A DNA stretch of 64,000 nt from the NCBI RefSeq assembly GCF_014695715.1, contig NZ_JACJOT010000008.1, positions 1,240,001 through 1,304,000 of the forward strand. Direction: 5' to 3'. This document shows positions 8,599-17,404 of the stretch, one piece after another. Under the pieces are notes generated by a model. The model was not told where the DNA came from. It did not search any database and saw nothing but the letters and a program-made list of their open reading frames with translations. The position numbers and the translations under genes are program-made. The first letter of the stretch is position 1. Every line of letters begins with the position of its first letter. The DNA is from Microcoleus sp. FACHB-68 (lineage in GTDB: Bacteria; Cyanobacteriota; Cyanobacteriia; Cyanobacteriales; Oscillatoriaceae).

Positions 8599-9525
8599 AT
8601 GAGTGCAGAAGCATTAGGTTGGTGGGGAGTTCCTTTAGCAATTGCAGCCGGCACGCTGCGAGGAAGTGCGCCATTTCTGTTTGTGAGTTTGGGGGAATGT
8701 ATCACAGAAAAAAGCGGCAAAATTAATTTGGGATTAGAAGGAACGTTGCTCACCGGCGCAATGACCGCTTACGCTATTTCATATCTAACCGGCTCCCCTT
8801 GGTTAGGGGTATTAGTCGCAGGAATTGCCGGGATGCTGTTGGGATTAATTCACGGCTGGCTTTCCCAACAGCCGAGGGTGAATGATATTGCCGTTGGCAT
8901 TGCGATGATTATTTTTGGTAGCGGTATTGCCTTTTTCTTCGGCAAACCCTTTATCCAACCTTCTGCACCCCAATTGCCGACGATTGATTTAGGAGCTTGG
9001 AGTTCTTTACCTCAGATCCAATCTGCCTTAAAAATTAGCCCACTTTTTCTGATAGGCGTGATCATTGCTCCCTTGATGCATTGGTTTTTCAAATCAACTC
9101 GTTGGGGTTTATTTATCCGCGCGGTTGGCGATAGTCCGGATGCAGCAAAAGCAATGGGAATTTCTATCTTTAAAGTGAGAATGCTCAGCATCGTCGCCGG
9201 CAGCTTTTTAGCCGGCATTGGTGGGGCTTACTTATCTCTTTATTATCCCGGTAGTTGGAATGAGCGGATTTCTAGCGGACAGGGATTAATGGCAGTCGCA
9301 CTTGTCATTTTTGCGCGTTGGAATCCCATTCAGTGTTTGTACGCTTCTTTACTATTTGGTGGGGCACAAGCAATTGGGCCGGCTTTGCAATCGGTCGGCG
9401 TAAATTCACATTATTATTTATGGAATGCTTCGCCCTACATTCTAACTTTAGCAATCATGGTTATTACCTGTTCTCCGAAACGAACTTTAACAGGTGCACC
9501 GGGCGCGTTAGGAACGAACAGTTAG
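8599..9525 (+). CDS. ABC transporter permease (nucleoside/BMP-associated type), second subunit
   Basis: 308-residue integral membrane protein, the smaller heterodimer partner (YufQ/NupQ-like). The family signature 'FLFVSLGECITEKSGKINLGLEGTLLTGA' lies near the N-terminus. The coupling-helix region 'TRWGLFIRAVGDSPDAAKAMGI' is followed by 'SWNERISSGQGLMAVALVIFARWNP'. Eight to ten transmembrane segments are visible. The ATG at 8599 follows AATAAGGATAAAA, a moderate ribosome binding site. Its position between permease 1 and a hydrolase gene suggests that transport and breakdown of the substrate are expressed together. Confidence 0.88.
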   Translation: MSAEALGWWGVPLAIAAGTLRGSAPFLFVSLGECITEKSGKINLGLEGTLLTGAMTAYAISYLTGSPWLGVLVAGIAGMLLGLIHGWLSQQPRVNDIAVGIAMIIFGSGIAFFFGKPFIQPSAPQLPTIDLGAWSSLPQIQSALKISPLFLIGVIIAPLMHWFFKSTRWGLFIRAVGDSPDAAKAMGISIFKVRMLSIVAGSFLAGIGGAYLSLYYPGSWNERISSGQGLMAVALVIFARWNPIQCLYASLLFGGAQAIGPALQSVGVNSHYYLWNASPYILTLAIMVITCSPKRTLTGAPGALGTNS

Positions 9526-9578
9526 CAATTAAATCTCGATTCCTTCACAATTCACACATCTGAAATCAAAACTTGATT

Positions 9579-10262
9579 ATGGGACGTTTTGTTGAAGCCG
9601 ATCCTTATCCCTATCCCTATAATGGCGATCTGCGTCCAGAAAATACTGTTCTGCTGATTATTGATATGCAGACAGATTTCTGCGGTGTTGGGGGCTATGT
9701 TGATAAAATGGGTTACGATTTATCACTGACTCGTGCCCCAATCGAGCCAATTAAACGAGTTTTAGAAATCGCACGAGCTAAAAATTTTCATGTGATCCAC
9801 ACCCGCGAAGGACACCGACCTGATTTATCTGATTTGCCAGAAAATAAGCAGTGGCGTTCGCGTCAAATTGGTGCCGGCATTGGTGATCCTGGCCCTTGTG
9901 GAAAGATTTTGATTCGAGGTGAAGCCGGCTGGGAAATCATTCCAGAACTTGCACCTTTGCCAGGAGAAACTGTGATTGATAAGCCGGGAAAAGGGTCTTT
10001 TTATGCAACAGATTTAGACTTACTGCTCAGACGTAAAGGCATCCAAAATATTGTTTTAGCCGGCATTACCACGGATGTCTGTGTTCACACAACGATGAGG
10101 GATGCGAATGATCGCGGGTATGAGTGTTTGGTGCTTTCTGATTGCACCGGCGCAACGGATTATGGCAATTATTTGGCGGCTTTGAAAATGATCAAAATGC
10201 AAGGGGGTGTTTTTGGAGCTGTTGCAGATTCACGGGCGTTTATTGAGGCGGTTAAAGATTGA
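9579..10262 (+). CDS. isochorismatase-fold cysteine amidohydrolase, first copy
   Basis: 227-residue cytosolic enzyme of the cysteine hydrolase (isochorismatase-like) superfamily. The catalytic triad is visible as Asp29 (LLIIDMQ), Lys138 (DKPGKGSF) and Cys168 ([11 protein letters not shown]). The N-terminal region with '[12 protein letters not shown]' resembles ureidoacrylate amidohydrolase RutB and biuret hydrolases. Hydrolysis of an amide or ureide bond is therefore the best guess; the true substrate is unknown. I chose ATG 9579 over TTG 9573. It lies among ABC transporter genes. It is paralogous to the hydrolase at 12420, with extensive similarity including 'RPDLSDLP' versus 'QPDLSDCP', and 'PLPGETVI' in both. 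Confidence 0.85.
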   Translation: MGRFVEADPYPYPYNGDLRPENTVLLIIDMQTDFCGVGGYVDKMGYDLSLTRAPIEPIKRVLEIARAKNFHVIHTREGHRPDLSDLPENKQWRSRQIGAGIGDPGPCGKILIRGEAGWEIIPELAPLPGETVIDKPGKGSFYATDLDLLLRRKGIQNIVLAGITTDVCVHTTMRDANDRGYECLVLSDCTGATDYGNYLAALKMIKMQGGVFGAVADSRAFIEAVKD

Positions 10263-10291
10263 CAGATTTAGATATTTTGGATCTTTTTAAC

Positions 10292-10318
10292 CGCAGATAA
10301 ACGCAGATAAACGCAGAT
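10292..10318. repeat. triple CGCAGATAAA short tandem repeat
   Basis: CGCAGATAAA occurs twice in tandem, followed by a third CGCAGAT. It is the inverse of the ATCTGCGTTTATCTGC core at 4113-4170. It is a dispersed intergenic repeat lying between two operon genes. Confidence 0.65.
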
Positions 10319-10426
10319 GTCGGCGTCGGGTTAGGTATATGCAGATTGGATGGATGTTTGACAGGTTTTTAGGAAATTACTAATTTTGGCTGACTTTAAA
10401 AAGTCATAACTCAGGAGATAGGAAAA

Positions 10427-11995
10427 ATGACGCAAATAGCAGATACGTTTACTCAGGACTCAGCCGGCAGCACTCAGCAGTCAATTCCCCCACCAGAATT
10501 GGAGGTGGTGAACATGACTAAGCAATTTGGTAAAATGACGGCTCTAGATAATGTTTCGCTGCATCTAAAACCGGGAACTTTTCACGCGTTGTTGGGTGAA
10601 AATGGAGCGGGTAAAAGTACGCTAGTGAAGTGCGTTATGGGTTTCTATACGCCCACGACTGGGAATATTTTGATCAACAAACAACAGCGCACGATTTCTA
10701 GTCCGCGTGATGCACATAAATACGGCATTGGGATGGTGTACCAGCATTTTACTTCGGTGCCGGCGATGACGGTGGCGGAAAATTTGGTGCTTTCTCGCTT
10801 CGAGAGTCCTAATTTAATTAATTGGAAGGCGGAATCTGAGCGGTTACAGGAATTTATGCAAACCGCTCCTTTTCAAGTGCCTCTCGATATTCCTATCGCT
10901 CAATTAGCTGCCGGCCAAAAGCAAAAACTGGAAATTCTCAAACAGCTTTACTTGCAAAGTCGCATTTTAATTCTAGATGAGCCGACTTCTGTTTTAACTC
11001 CGCAAGAAGCTGATGAAGTTTTAGGATTATTGCGTCAAGAAGTGACTGCCGGCAACTTAAGTGTGTTGATGATTAGCCACAAGTTTCGCGAAATTATGGC
11101 ATTTGTGGATGAAGTCACGGTATTGCGTAAAGGTAAGTTTGCCGGTCACGGAATCGTGAAAAATCTCACGGTTTCAGATATGGCGCAGATGATGTTGGGT
11201 GAGCAGCGAGAAGCGCAGCCGGTTGAAAAAACAGCGCATTTTGAAGCAATCCCAGTGCTGCAAGTTCAAAATCTTCACGCAAATAAAGACAATGGGTTAG
11301 AAGCTGTTTCTAGTATTAATCTAACCGTTCATAGCGGCGAAATTGTGGGAATTGCCGGCGTTTCTGGCAATGGTCAACGGGAATTAGTGGAGGTGCTTGC
11401 CGGCCAGCGTTCTGCGACAGCAGGAGAGGTTTTGGTGAATGGCGAAGTTTATAAAGCGACACGCGCCCAGATGTTCCAGCACAAGGTTTGTGCGCTGCCA
11501 GAAGAACCGCTTCGCAATGCCTGTGTCCCTCACATGAGTGTGGCCGAAAACCTTGCCTTGCGGACGTTTGACCGCCCTCCCCAAGCGAAAGCCGGCATTT
11601 TTCTCGTCCTGCGGGCAATTCGCCAAATGGCCGAAGGATTGATTCATGCGTTTTCGATTAAAACCCCTTCTCCAGAGACGCCGGTGGGCAATCTTTCAGG
11701 GGGAAATGTGCAGCGAACGGTACTAGCGCGAGAACTTTCTGGCGAGCAAATTAAGCTGCTAATTGCTGCCAATCCTTGTTTTGGTCTTGATTTTGCGGCT
11801 GTGGAGTATATTCACGGTCAAATTGTTGAGGCGCGAAATCGAGGAGTTGCAGTGTTATTAGTCAGCGAAGATTTAGATGAATTGCTAAAACTAGCAGATC
11901 GAATTGTCGTTATTAGTGAGGGAAAATTTGCTTATGAAAGTGCGATTGCTGAGGCAGATTTTGCCACAATTGGTCGTAGCATGGCAGGACATTAA
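10427..11995 (+). CDS. ABC transporter ATPase with two nucleotide-binding domains
   Basis: 522-residue cytosolic ATPase of the sugar/nucleoside importer type, which carries both nucleotide-binding domains on one chain. Domain 1 (about 25-255) has Walker A GENGAGKS at 57-64, the signature AAGQKQ at 161-166 and Walker B LILDEP at 181-186. Domain 2 (about 270-515) has a degenerate Walker A (GVSGNGQRE), an intact LSGGN signature and a degenerate Walker B 'LLIAANPCFGLD'. Such asymmetry is normal in this family. It completes the BMP transporter encoded just upstream and separates it from the cupin and second hydrolase. Confidence 0.9.
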   Translation: MTQIADTFTQDSAGSTQQSIPPPELEVVNMTKQFGKMTALDNVSLHLKPGTFHALLGENGAGKSTLVKCVMGFYTPTTGNILINKQQRTISSPRDAHKYGIGMVYQHFTSVPAMTVAENLVLSRFESPNLINWKAESERLQEFMQTAPFQVPLDIPIAQLAAGQKQKLEILKQLYLQSRILILDEPTSVLTPQEADEVLGLLRQEVTAGNLSVLMISHKFREIMAFVDEVTVLRKGKFAGHGIVKNLTVSDMAQMMLGEQREAQPVEKTAHFEAIPVLQVQNLHANKDNGLEAVSSINLTVHSGEIVGIAGVSGNGQRELVEVLAGQRSATAGEVLVNGEVYKATRAQMFQHKVCALPEEPLRNACVPHMSVAENLALRTFDRPPQAKAGIFLVLRAIRQMAEGLIHAFSIKTPSPETPVGNLSGGNVQRTVLARELSGEQIKLLIAANPCFGLDFAAVEYIHGQIVEARNRGVAVLLVSEDLDELLKLADRIVVISEGKFAYESAIAEADFATIGRSMAGH

Positions 11996-12040
11996 TTATT
12001 GCTAATTCCTTTTAACAATTAGCGATTAGGTAGTGAATTT

Positions 12041-12397
12041 ATGACTGAACAACATGAGCCGGTGTTAATTCTCAAAGATTTAATCAATATCGCTTCACGG
12101 CAGGATGAGTTACCCTGGCAACCTTTTCGTCCAGGGGTTGATATCTACCGGCTTTACGGCAATGGTGAAGAAGGCTCTGCGGCGGCGCTACTGCGTTACC
12201 AACCTGAAGCAAGTGTTCCCAAGCATCAGCATACCGGCTTTGAACACGTTTTTGTGATTTCTGGCTCACAAACTGATGGAAATGGTGAACATGAAGCCGG
12301 CACGCTGGTGATTAATTCACCCGGCACTAAGCACAGTGTTAAAAGTCAAGCCGGCTGCATTGTTTTAGTCATTTGGGAAAAACCTATCAGTTACTGA
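12041..12397 (+). CDS. single-domain cupin
   Basis: 118-residue small cupin of the ChrR/anti-sigma-like type. The first cupin motif is 'PKHQHTGFEHVFVISGSQTDGNGEHEAGT', with metal-ligand candidates His, His and Glu. The second is 'SPGTKHSVKSQAGCIVLVIWEKP'. Its role here is unknown. It may isomerise or hydrolyse a pathway intermediate, or sense the substrate. It sits between the transporter ATPase (46 bp upstream) and the second amidohydrolase (23 bp downstream), so co-transcription is very likely. No DNA-binding domain is present. Confidence 0.82.
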   Translation: MTEQHEPVLILKDLINIASRQDELPWQPFRPGVDIYRLYGNGEEGSAAALLRYQPEASVPKHQHTGFEHVFVISGSQTDGNGEHEAGTLVINSPGTKHSVKSQAGCIVLVIWEKPISY

Positions 12398-12419
12398 CAA
12401 ATAGTAATAGTTAGTAAAT

Positions 12420-13121
12420 ATGGTCTTCATTTCTGCTCTACCTTACGATTACGAACTCCCTTTTAATGGGAAGATAGCGCTGTTAATTATCGATATGCAG
12501 CGAGACTTTTTAGAACCCGGAGGGTTTGGCGACGCTTTGGGAAATGATGTCAGCCGGCTTCAGGCAATTGTTCCAACTGTTAAGCAATTACTGGAAGCAT
12601 TTCGCACCTACAAATTGCCAGTTTTCCAAACAATTGAAGGACATCAACCGGATTTATCTGATTGTCCGCCGGCTAAACTTCTTCGGGGAAAAAGCCAGTT
12701 AAAAATTGGCGATGTTGGCCCGATGGGACGCATTTTAATTCTCGGTGAAGCCGGCAATGCAATTATCCCGGAGTTAGAACCTTTACCGGGCGAAACCGTG
12801 ATAGCAAAACCAGGGAAAGGCGCTTTTTTTCACACCAAGTTAGAATCTCTCTTGCGCGAAAAGGAAATTACGCATTTAATTGTAACTGGAGTCACCACTG
12901 AGGTTTGCGTTCAGACAACCATGCGAGAGGCAAATGATCGGGGATTTGAGTGTTTGTTGGTCGAGGATGCCACTGAAAGCTATTTTCCAAACTTCAAACA
13001 ATCCACCTTAGAAATGATTCGCGCTCAAGGAGGAATTGTGGGTTGGACTGCAAAAGCTGAATCAGTTATTGACGCTTTAGAAAAAACTTATAAAGCAGTC
13101 GCAACTTCAGTAACTCTATAG
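12420..13121 (+). CDS. isochorismatase-fold cysteine amidohydrolase, second copy
   Basis: 233-residue paralogue of the hydrolase at 9579. The triad is Asp25 ([10 protein letters not shown]), Lys133 (AKPGKGAFF) and Cys163 ([23 protein letters not shown]). It differs from the first copy around the substrate pocket: '[14 protein letters not shown]' replaces '[14 protein letters not shown]', and the segment after the catalytic cysteine is altered. The two enzymes may therefore act on successive or different amides. It is flanked by a cupin gene and by a stand-alone allophanate-hydrolase-C-like gene 20 bp downstream. Cytosolic; the substrate is unproven. Confidence 0.85.
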   Translation: MVFISALPYDYELPFNGKIALLIIDMQRDFLEPGGFGDALGNDVSRLQAIVPTVKQLLEAFRTYKLPVFQTIEGHQPDLSDCPPAKLLRGKSQLKIGDVGPMGRILILGEAGNAIIPELEPLPGETVIAKPGKGAFFHTKLESLLREKEITHLIVTGVTTEVCVQTTMREANDRGFECLLVEDATESYFPNFKQSTLEMIRAQGGIVGWTAKAESVIDALEKTYKAVATSVTL

Positions 13122-13141
13122 TTTAGAAGGCCAATATTGTT

Positions 13142-13543
13142 ATGCAAACGGTAAGCTTGGCAGTGAATGGCACTTTGATGCGCGGGTTAGAATTGAACGA
13201 AAATTTATTGAATGCCGGCGCGACTTTTATTCAGGAAACTTTAACAGAACCGGCTTATCGTCTCTGGTCAATTGAAGATCGCCATCCGGCTATGATGAAA
13301 GTTAAGACAGGCGGCGCTTCTATTTATGTGGAAATTTGGGCGATACCGACTAACAATCTCGCTCAAATTTTATTGCAAGAACCACCAGGTTTGTGTGTGG
13401 GGAAGGTTCGTCTTTTAGATGGCGAAGAGGTACTGGGGGTTTTGGGAGAAACTTTTTTATGTGAGGGTAAACAGGAGATTACTAAATGGGGCGGTTGGCG
13501 AGCTTATATCGCAGATTTACAAAAGAAAAAGCTGCCCTTGTAA
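13142..13543 (+). CDS. stand-alone domain resembling the allophanate hydrolase C-terminus
   Basis: 133-residue protein. 'LAVNGTLMRGLELNENLLNAGATFIQE', 'TEPAYRLWSIEDRHPAMMKVKTGGASIYVEIWAIP' and 'LLQEPPGLCVGKVRLLDGEEVLGVLGE' resemble the gamma-glutamylcyclotransferase-like C-terminal domain of allophanate hydrolases. In the multidomain enzymes this domain acts after the amidase step on N-carboxycarbamate. Here no amidase domain is fused to it. Instead, two isochorismatase-fold hydrolases are encoded just upstream, so it may process their product. It is the last gene of the operon, 252 bp before the porin gene. Assignment is by motif recognition only. Confidence 0.7.
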   Translation: MQTVSLAVNGTLMRGLELNENLLNAGATFIQETLTEPAYRLWSIEDRHPAMMKVKTGGASIYVEIWAIPTNNLAQILLQEPPGLCVGKVRLLDGEEVLGVLGETFLCEGKQEITKWGGWRAYIADLQKKKLPL

Positions 13544-13795
13544 GTAAAATGGAAACTTAAGCCGGCATTCGTGGATTCGGATGTTGGTCGGCTGTTATAA
13601 AATATTTACAAAATTAAATACTCATTGACTAAGTTTAATTATTTTTAAATAAAATAAAAATAAAATTCGTATTTTTATAATCTTAGTAAATATAAAATTT
13701 TAACTAATGTGGTCAGAATTACACATTTAATAATGTATTGTTGATAACATACATTTTGGTAAAGTATTAGCAACGATTAGGTGTGAGGATTTTTT
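13544..13795. other. very AT-rich intergenic region
   Basis: About 250 bp of A/T-rich sequence between the transport operon and the porin gene, presumably holding the porin promoter. I could not identify a convincing Fur box or terminator in it. Confidence 0.5.
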
Positions 13796-15742
13796 GTGAA
13801 AATTATACAGATTTACAAAATTTGGGATGTGCCTTTAAAAACTTCCTGTTTATCTTTCTTTGTGTTCAGTCATTTAATTTGCTGGGGACAGCTTCCAGCA
13901 AGTGCAGATGAAGTGTTAAACTCTCTTCCTCCTTTACATAAGCAACTAAGGCTTGATGAAGCAAGTTTATTAACTCAGGTAAAAGTGGAAACCAATCCCT
14001 CTACAGGCACTTTTACGCCTTCACAAGACCAAAAGTTTAGTGAAGTCAATGTTTTAAGCAATTTAAGCTTGGAAATCGAAGAAAATCAGCCAGAAAATGA
14101 CCCAATGGATCAAGTAACTTCTGTTTCACAATTAACAGATGTCCAGCCAACCGATTGGGCTTTTCAAGCATTACAAAACTTGGTTGAACGCTACGGGTGT
14201 ATTGCCGGCTACCCAGATGGAACATTTAGAGGAAATCGCGCCCTAACTCGATATGAATTTGCTGCCGGTTTAAATGCCTGTCTGGAAGTCATTGTCGGAT
14301 TAATTGGGCAAGATGGTGATTTTGCCACAAAAGAAGATTTAGCGCTATTGCAGCGCCTGCAAGAAGAATTTCAGGTAGAACTTGCCACTTTGCGGGGTCG
14401 GGTAGATGCCTTAGAAGCCCGTACTATTGAGCTAGAATCGAATCAATTTTCCACAATAACTAAGCTTTCTGGTTTAGCTTTCTTTAATGTTACTAAAGCG
14501 GGTTTCGGCGACACTCTTAAAGTTGAAACAACAGATTTAGGATCGCCGCTAGAAATTAGGCCGGCAGGGCGAAATTCAGTCACTAACCGGCCCATTATTC
14601 AGACAACTGATGACGAGCCGGCAACGACTTTTAGCAACTTGGTGTGGCTGACGCTGCAAACTTCTTTTACGGGTGAAGATAGTTTAGTCACTCAACTTGC
14701 TGTTGGTAACGGTAACTCACCGGCGAATGCTTTGGCATCTGCCGGCCTTTACAACACATTCGGTGCCCCTTATACTGACCAAACGGCAGGGCCAAATATT
14801 AGCTCAGGTGAAGTAGTTTTGCGGGAATTATTTTATGAATTTCCCGTGGTTGATAAAATTCGACTTGTTGTCGGCCCACGGATTAATTGGTATCGCTACT
14901 TTGATAACAATGCGTTTACCTTTTTCTTGACAGGTGCCGGTAGTTTTAACTCGATTAGCAGCACTTTATCTAATACCCTTGATCGGGGTGCAGGCGCGGT
15001 TGTTCTCTTAGACTTCAGCAAGCAATTTAAGTTTCGTTTTGGCTATCTGGCGGAAAGTAATGAGTATTTACCTACTGCTTTTTTTGATACGGCATCCGAT
15101 CCAAATGAAGGATTTTTTAATGCCACGAATACACTAACGGCTGAGGTTATTTTTTCTCCCAGCGACAGAGCAAACATTCGCTTAAATTACACTCGCTCTA
15201 AAATTGATGCCAATGTCCCAATTTTTGATGAAAATGGCAATTTAACCGGCTTTGGCGTTGGCGGTGCAACTGGAGAGCCAATTTATGGTGTTGCTGATGA
15301 TGGGTTTGGTGGCTCAATTGAAAATGCCAGTGCCGATACTTTTGGCCTTAACTTCGACTGGTTAGTTACTCGTGGCTTTGGCCTTTTTGGGCGCTATAGT
15401 TATGGTAGTACCAATATAGAGCCAACCACGTCGGGTCGTCCGAGTGGAGAAGTTAACGCGCAAGCTTTTCAGTTTGGCCTTGCTTTCCCCAATCTAGGCC
15501 GGCAAGGATCGCTGGCAACGCTATCTTTTTTGGTTCCTTTTGATGTTTTAGATGGGCGCGGGTTTCTAGCTGCCGGCGGCGGGAATGGGGGCACTCAGTA
15601 CGAAATTGAAGCGAGTTATTTTCTTCCAGTTACTGATAACATTGCCGTGGTTCCAGCTTTTTATGTAATTGGAAACCCAAATAATTTCGATGATAACCCT
15701 ACAATTTTTATAGGCAACCTCCGCAGCCAATTTAGTTTTTAA
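13796..15742 (+). CDS. SLH-domain outer-membrane porin (cyanobacterial iron-uptake porin, OprB-like)
   Basis: 648-residue outer-membrane protein. A signal-like hydrophobic segment is followed by a linker to about residue 100. Next is one SLH domain ('DVQPTDWAFQALQNLVERYGCIAGYPDGTFRGNRALTRYEFAAGLNACL', about 114-163). A short coiled coil follows ('LQRLQEEFQVELATLRGRVDALEARTIELE'). From about 220 the rest is a beta-barrel rich in alternating aromatic residues and ending in Phe (RSQFSF), as outer-membrane proteins do. The SLH domain anchors it to peptidoglycan-linked polymer. Homologues are the major cyanobacterial porins, some linked to iron uptake. It starts with GTG at 13796 behind GTGAGGAT. 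Confidence 0.88.
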   Translation: MKIIQIYKIWDVPLKTSCLSFFVFSHLICWGQLPASADEVLNSLPPLHKQLRLDEASLLTQVKVETNPSTGTFTPSQDQKFSEVNVLSNLSLEIEENQPENDPMDQVTSVSQLTDVQPTDWAFQALQNLVERYGCIAGYPDGTFRGNRALTRYEFAAGLNACLEVIVGLIGQDGDFATKEDLALLQRLQEEFQVELATLRGRVDALEARTIELESNQFSTITKLSGLAFFNVTKAGFGDTLKVETTDLGSPLEIRPAGRNSVTNRPIIQTTDDEPATTFSNLVWLTLQTSFTGEDSLVTQLAVGNGNSPANALASAGLYNTFGAPYTDQTAGPNISSGEVVLRELFYEFPVVDKIRLVVGPRINWYRYFDNNAFTFFLTGAGSFNSISSTLSNTLDRGAGAVVLLDFSKQFKFRFGYLAESNEYLPTAFFDTASDPNEGFFNATNTLTAEVIFSPSDRANIRLNYTRSKIDANVPIFDENGNLTGFGVGGATGEPIYGVADDGFGGSIENASADTFGLNFDWLVTRGFGLFGRYSYGSTNIEPTTSGRPSGEVNAQAFQFGLAFPNLGRQGSLATLSFLVPFDVLDGRGFLAAGGGNGGTQYEIEASYFLPVTDNIAVVPAFYVIGNPNNFDDNPTIFIGNLRSQFSF

Positions 15743-15828
15743 GTGGGACTTGCTTAAGCGATTATCAAGCAGTACGATGGGTTAACAAGTCAGGCATATT
15801 CCCAGCCTAAGCGCAAAGGATTGCCTGC

Positions 15829-16383
15829 TTGTCTGACACTTTCAATTGCTCAAAAATAAGCTTAAAGCAAATAGTCTCACTGGCGAAATTAAACCGATTG
15901 GAAAAAACAGCACGCTGCGCCATCGCTCTGGGCAGCAATCTTGGTGACTCCCGCAAAACTCTTGAAGCTGCTATCGAAACCCTTGACAAAACTCCAGGGA
16001 TTACTTTAGAACGTCAATCTAGCTGGTATAAAACGCTGCCGGTGGGTCCACCACAACCGGCTTATCTAAATGGCTGTGCGTTGCTGCGCGTGCAACTGAC
16101 GCCGCAAGAATTGTTAGAAACTTTGCTAGCCATTGAAGCTAAATTCGGACGGGTTCGCCGGGAACGCTGGGGTGCGAGAACCCTCGATCTGGATTTACTA
16201 TTATTTGATAATTTAATTTTGGACACGCCAACGCTGGAATTGCCTCATCCGCGCATGAGAGAACGAGCGTTTGTACTGGTGCCGCTGGCTGAAATTGCTC
16301 CAGATTGGGTGGAGCCGGTTTCTGGGAAAGCGATCATACAACTGCTTCACGTAGTAGACTCTGGGGGAGTCTGCCGGCTTTAA
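15829..16383 (+). CDS. folK: 2-amino-4-hydroxy-6-hydroxymethyldihydropteridine pyrophosphokinase
   Basis: 184-residue folate-pathway enzyme that transfers pyrophosphate from ATP to 6-hydroxymethyl-dihydropterin. HPPK signatures are complete: 'AIALGSNLGDS', 'SSWYKTLPVG', the central 'RRERWGARTLDLDLLLFD' and 'LELPHPRMRERAFVLVPLAEIAPDW'. The frame has no early ATG. It opens with TTG at 15829, or with another TTG at 15898, which would give the tighter N-terminus LEKTARCAIALGS. The second start fits the usual family length (about 160) better, so the first 23 residues are doubtful. No other fol gene is adjacent. Confidence 0.9.
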   Translation: MSDTFNCSKISLKQIVSLAKLNRLEKTARCAIALGSNLGDSRKTLEAAIETLDKTPGITLERQSSWYKTLPVGPPQPAYLNGCALLRVQLTPQELLETLLAIEAKFGRVRRERWGARTLDLDLLLFDNLILDTPTLELPHPRMRERAFVLVPLAEIAPDWVEPVSGKAIIQLLHVVDSGGVCRL

Positions 16384-16483
16384 ACTCGCTCATCTGTGCT
16401 CAAACAAATTCTTCCTGGCGGCTGATAGCCAGCAGCGCCATCAAGGTTGAAAATAAGAATTAGTACATTAACAAGGTTGAAGC

Positions 16484-16681
16484 ATGGCACTAAAATTAAA
16501 CGTTCCTTCAATAGTTTGCCAAGGTTGCGCGGACAGCATCACCGAAGCGATTAAAACAATTGATCCAGATGCTAGCATACAAGTCGATGTACCGGGCAAG
16601 ACAGTAACTTTGGACTCGCAAGCTGCAGAAGAGTCATTTAAGCAGGCTATCACTGCCATTGGACATAAAGTGGAAGAGTAA
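16484..16681 (+). CDS. heavy-metal-associated (HMA) domain protein, copper-chaperone-like
   Basis: 65-residue protein with a single ferredoxin-like HMA domain. It carries a metal-binding CxxC at Cys12-Gln-Gly-Cys15 and the conserved 'GHKVEE' end. Size and fold match Atx1/CopZ copper chaperones, which deliver Cu(I) to P-type ATPases. The loop is VCQGCAD rather than the usual MxCxxC, so the metal could differ. The gene is monocistronic and followed by a strong hairpin with a T-run. No copper ATPase is nearby. Confidence 0.85.
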   Translation: MALKLNVPSIVCQGCADSITEAIKTIDPDASIQVDVPGKTVTLDSQAAEESFKQAITAIGHKVEE

Positions 16682-16697
16682 AGCAATATAAGAAGAT

Positions 16698-16745
16698 GCG
16701 ATCACTCATTTCTTGACAATAGCGAAGATAGAGTGATCGCTTTTC
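16698..16745 (+). terminator. rho-independent terminator after the HMA gene
   Basis: GCGATCACTC at 16698-16707 pairs perfectly with GAGTGATCGC at 16731-16740 and is followed by TTTT. The loop is 23 nt. Confidence 0.75.
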
Positions 16746-16852
16746 TAAAAGCATTAAAAATTTAGCTTAGTTTACACGATTCGTTGTCAAAAATTTTTGG
16801 CACGCCTTTAACTTTCAATCGAAATCAAAACTCTAAAACCTAAAATCCGATT

Positions 16853-17404
16853 ATGCCTCTAGGCCAAGAACCGCCCGAAGTTTTAAAACAACGCCTCGCC
16901 TATCAAGGTCGCAAATTTAATTTTGATGTGACGACATTGCGTCTGCCGAATGGGGTGGAGGGCGATTGGGAATGTATTCGTCATCCGGGCGGTGCCCTGG
17001 CGGTGCCGGTGACACCAGAGGGTAAATTGGTGTTGCTGCGTCAATATCGCTTTGCTGTTCAAGGCCGGCTCTTAGAGTTCCCCGCCGGCACGATTGAACC
17101 AAACGAAGATCCTGCTAAAACAATCGAGCGTGAAATTGAAGAAGAAACCGGCTATCGCGCGCGTAAATGGCAAAAATTAGGGGAATTTTTTCTCGCCCCT
17201 GGCTATTCAGATGAAATTATTTATGCGTTTCTCGCTCAAGATTTGGAACTGCTAGAAACTCCTCCAGATCAAGATGATGACGAGGATATGGAAACAGTCT
17301 TAATGACGCCTCAAGAATTAGAGCAAGCGATTTGGGCAGGAGAGCCGGTGGATGCGAAATCGATTTCTAGCTTTTTCCTAGCGCGTCCGTTTTTGAATTT
17401 ATAA
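16853..17404 (+). CDS. Nudix hydrolase, ADP-ribose pyrophosphatase type
   Basis: 183-residue Nudix enzyme. The Nudix box (G-x5-E-x7-REUxEE-x-GU) spans 'GTIEPNEDPAKT' and 'IEREIEEETGY' at about residues 82-104. Upstream 'HPGGALAVPVTPEGKLVLLRQYRFAV' and 'LLEFPAGTIE' are typical of the ADP-ribose pyrophosphatase (NudF-like) subfamily. The likely reaction splits ADP-ribose or a related nucleoside diphosphate sugar to AMP and a sugar phosphate. It is complete, cytosolic and starts at ATG 16853. An ADP-ribosylglycohydrolase gene lies 1.1 kb downstream, so ADP-ribose recycling could link the two, although they are not in one operon. Confidence 0.9.
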   Translation: MPLGQEPPEVLKQRLAYQGRKFNFDVTTLRLPNGVEGDWECIRHPGGALAVPVTPEGKLVLLRQYRFAVQGRLLEFPAGTIEPNEDPAKTIEREIEEETGYRARKWQKLGEFFLAPGYSDEIIYAFLAQDLELLETPPDQDDDEDMETVLMTPQELEQAIWAGEPVDAKSISSFFLARPFLNL

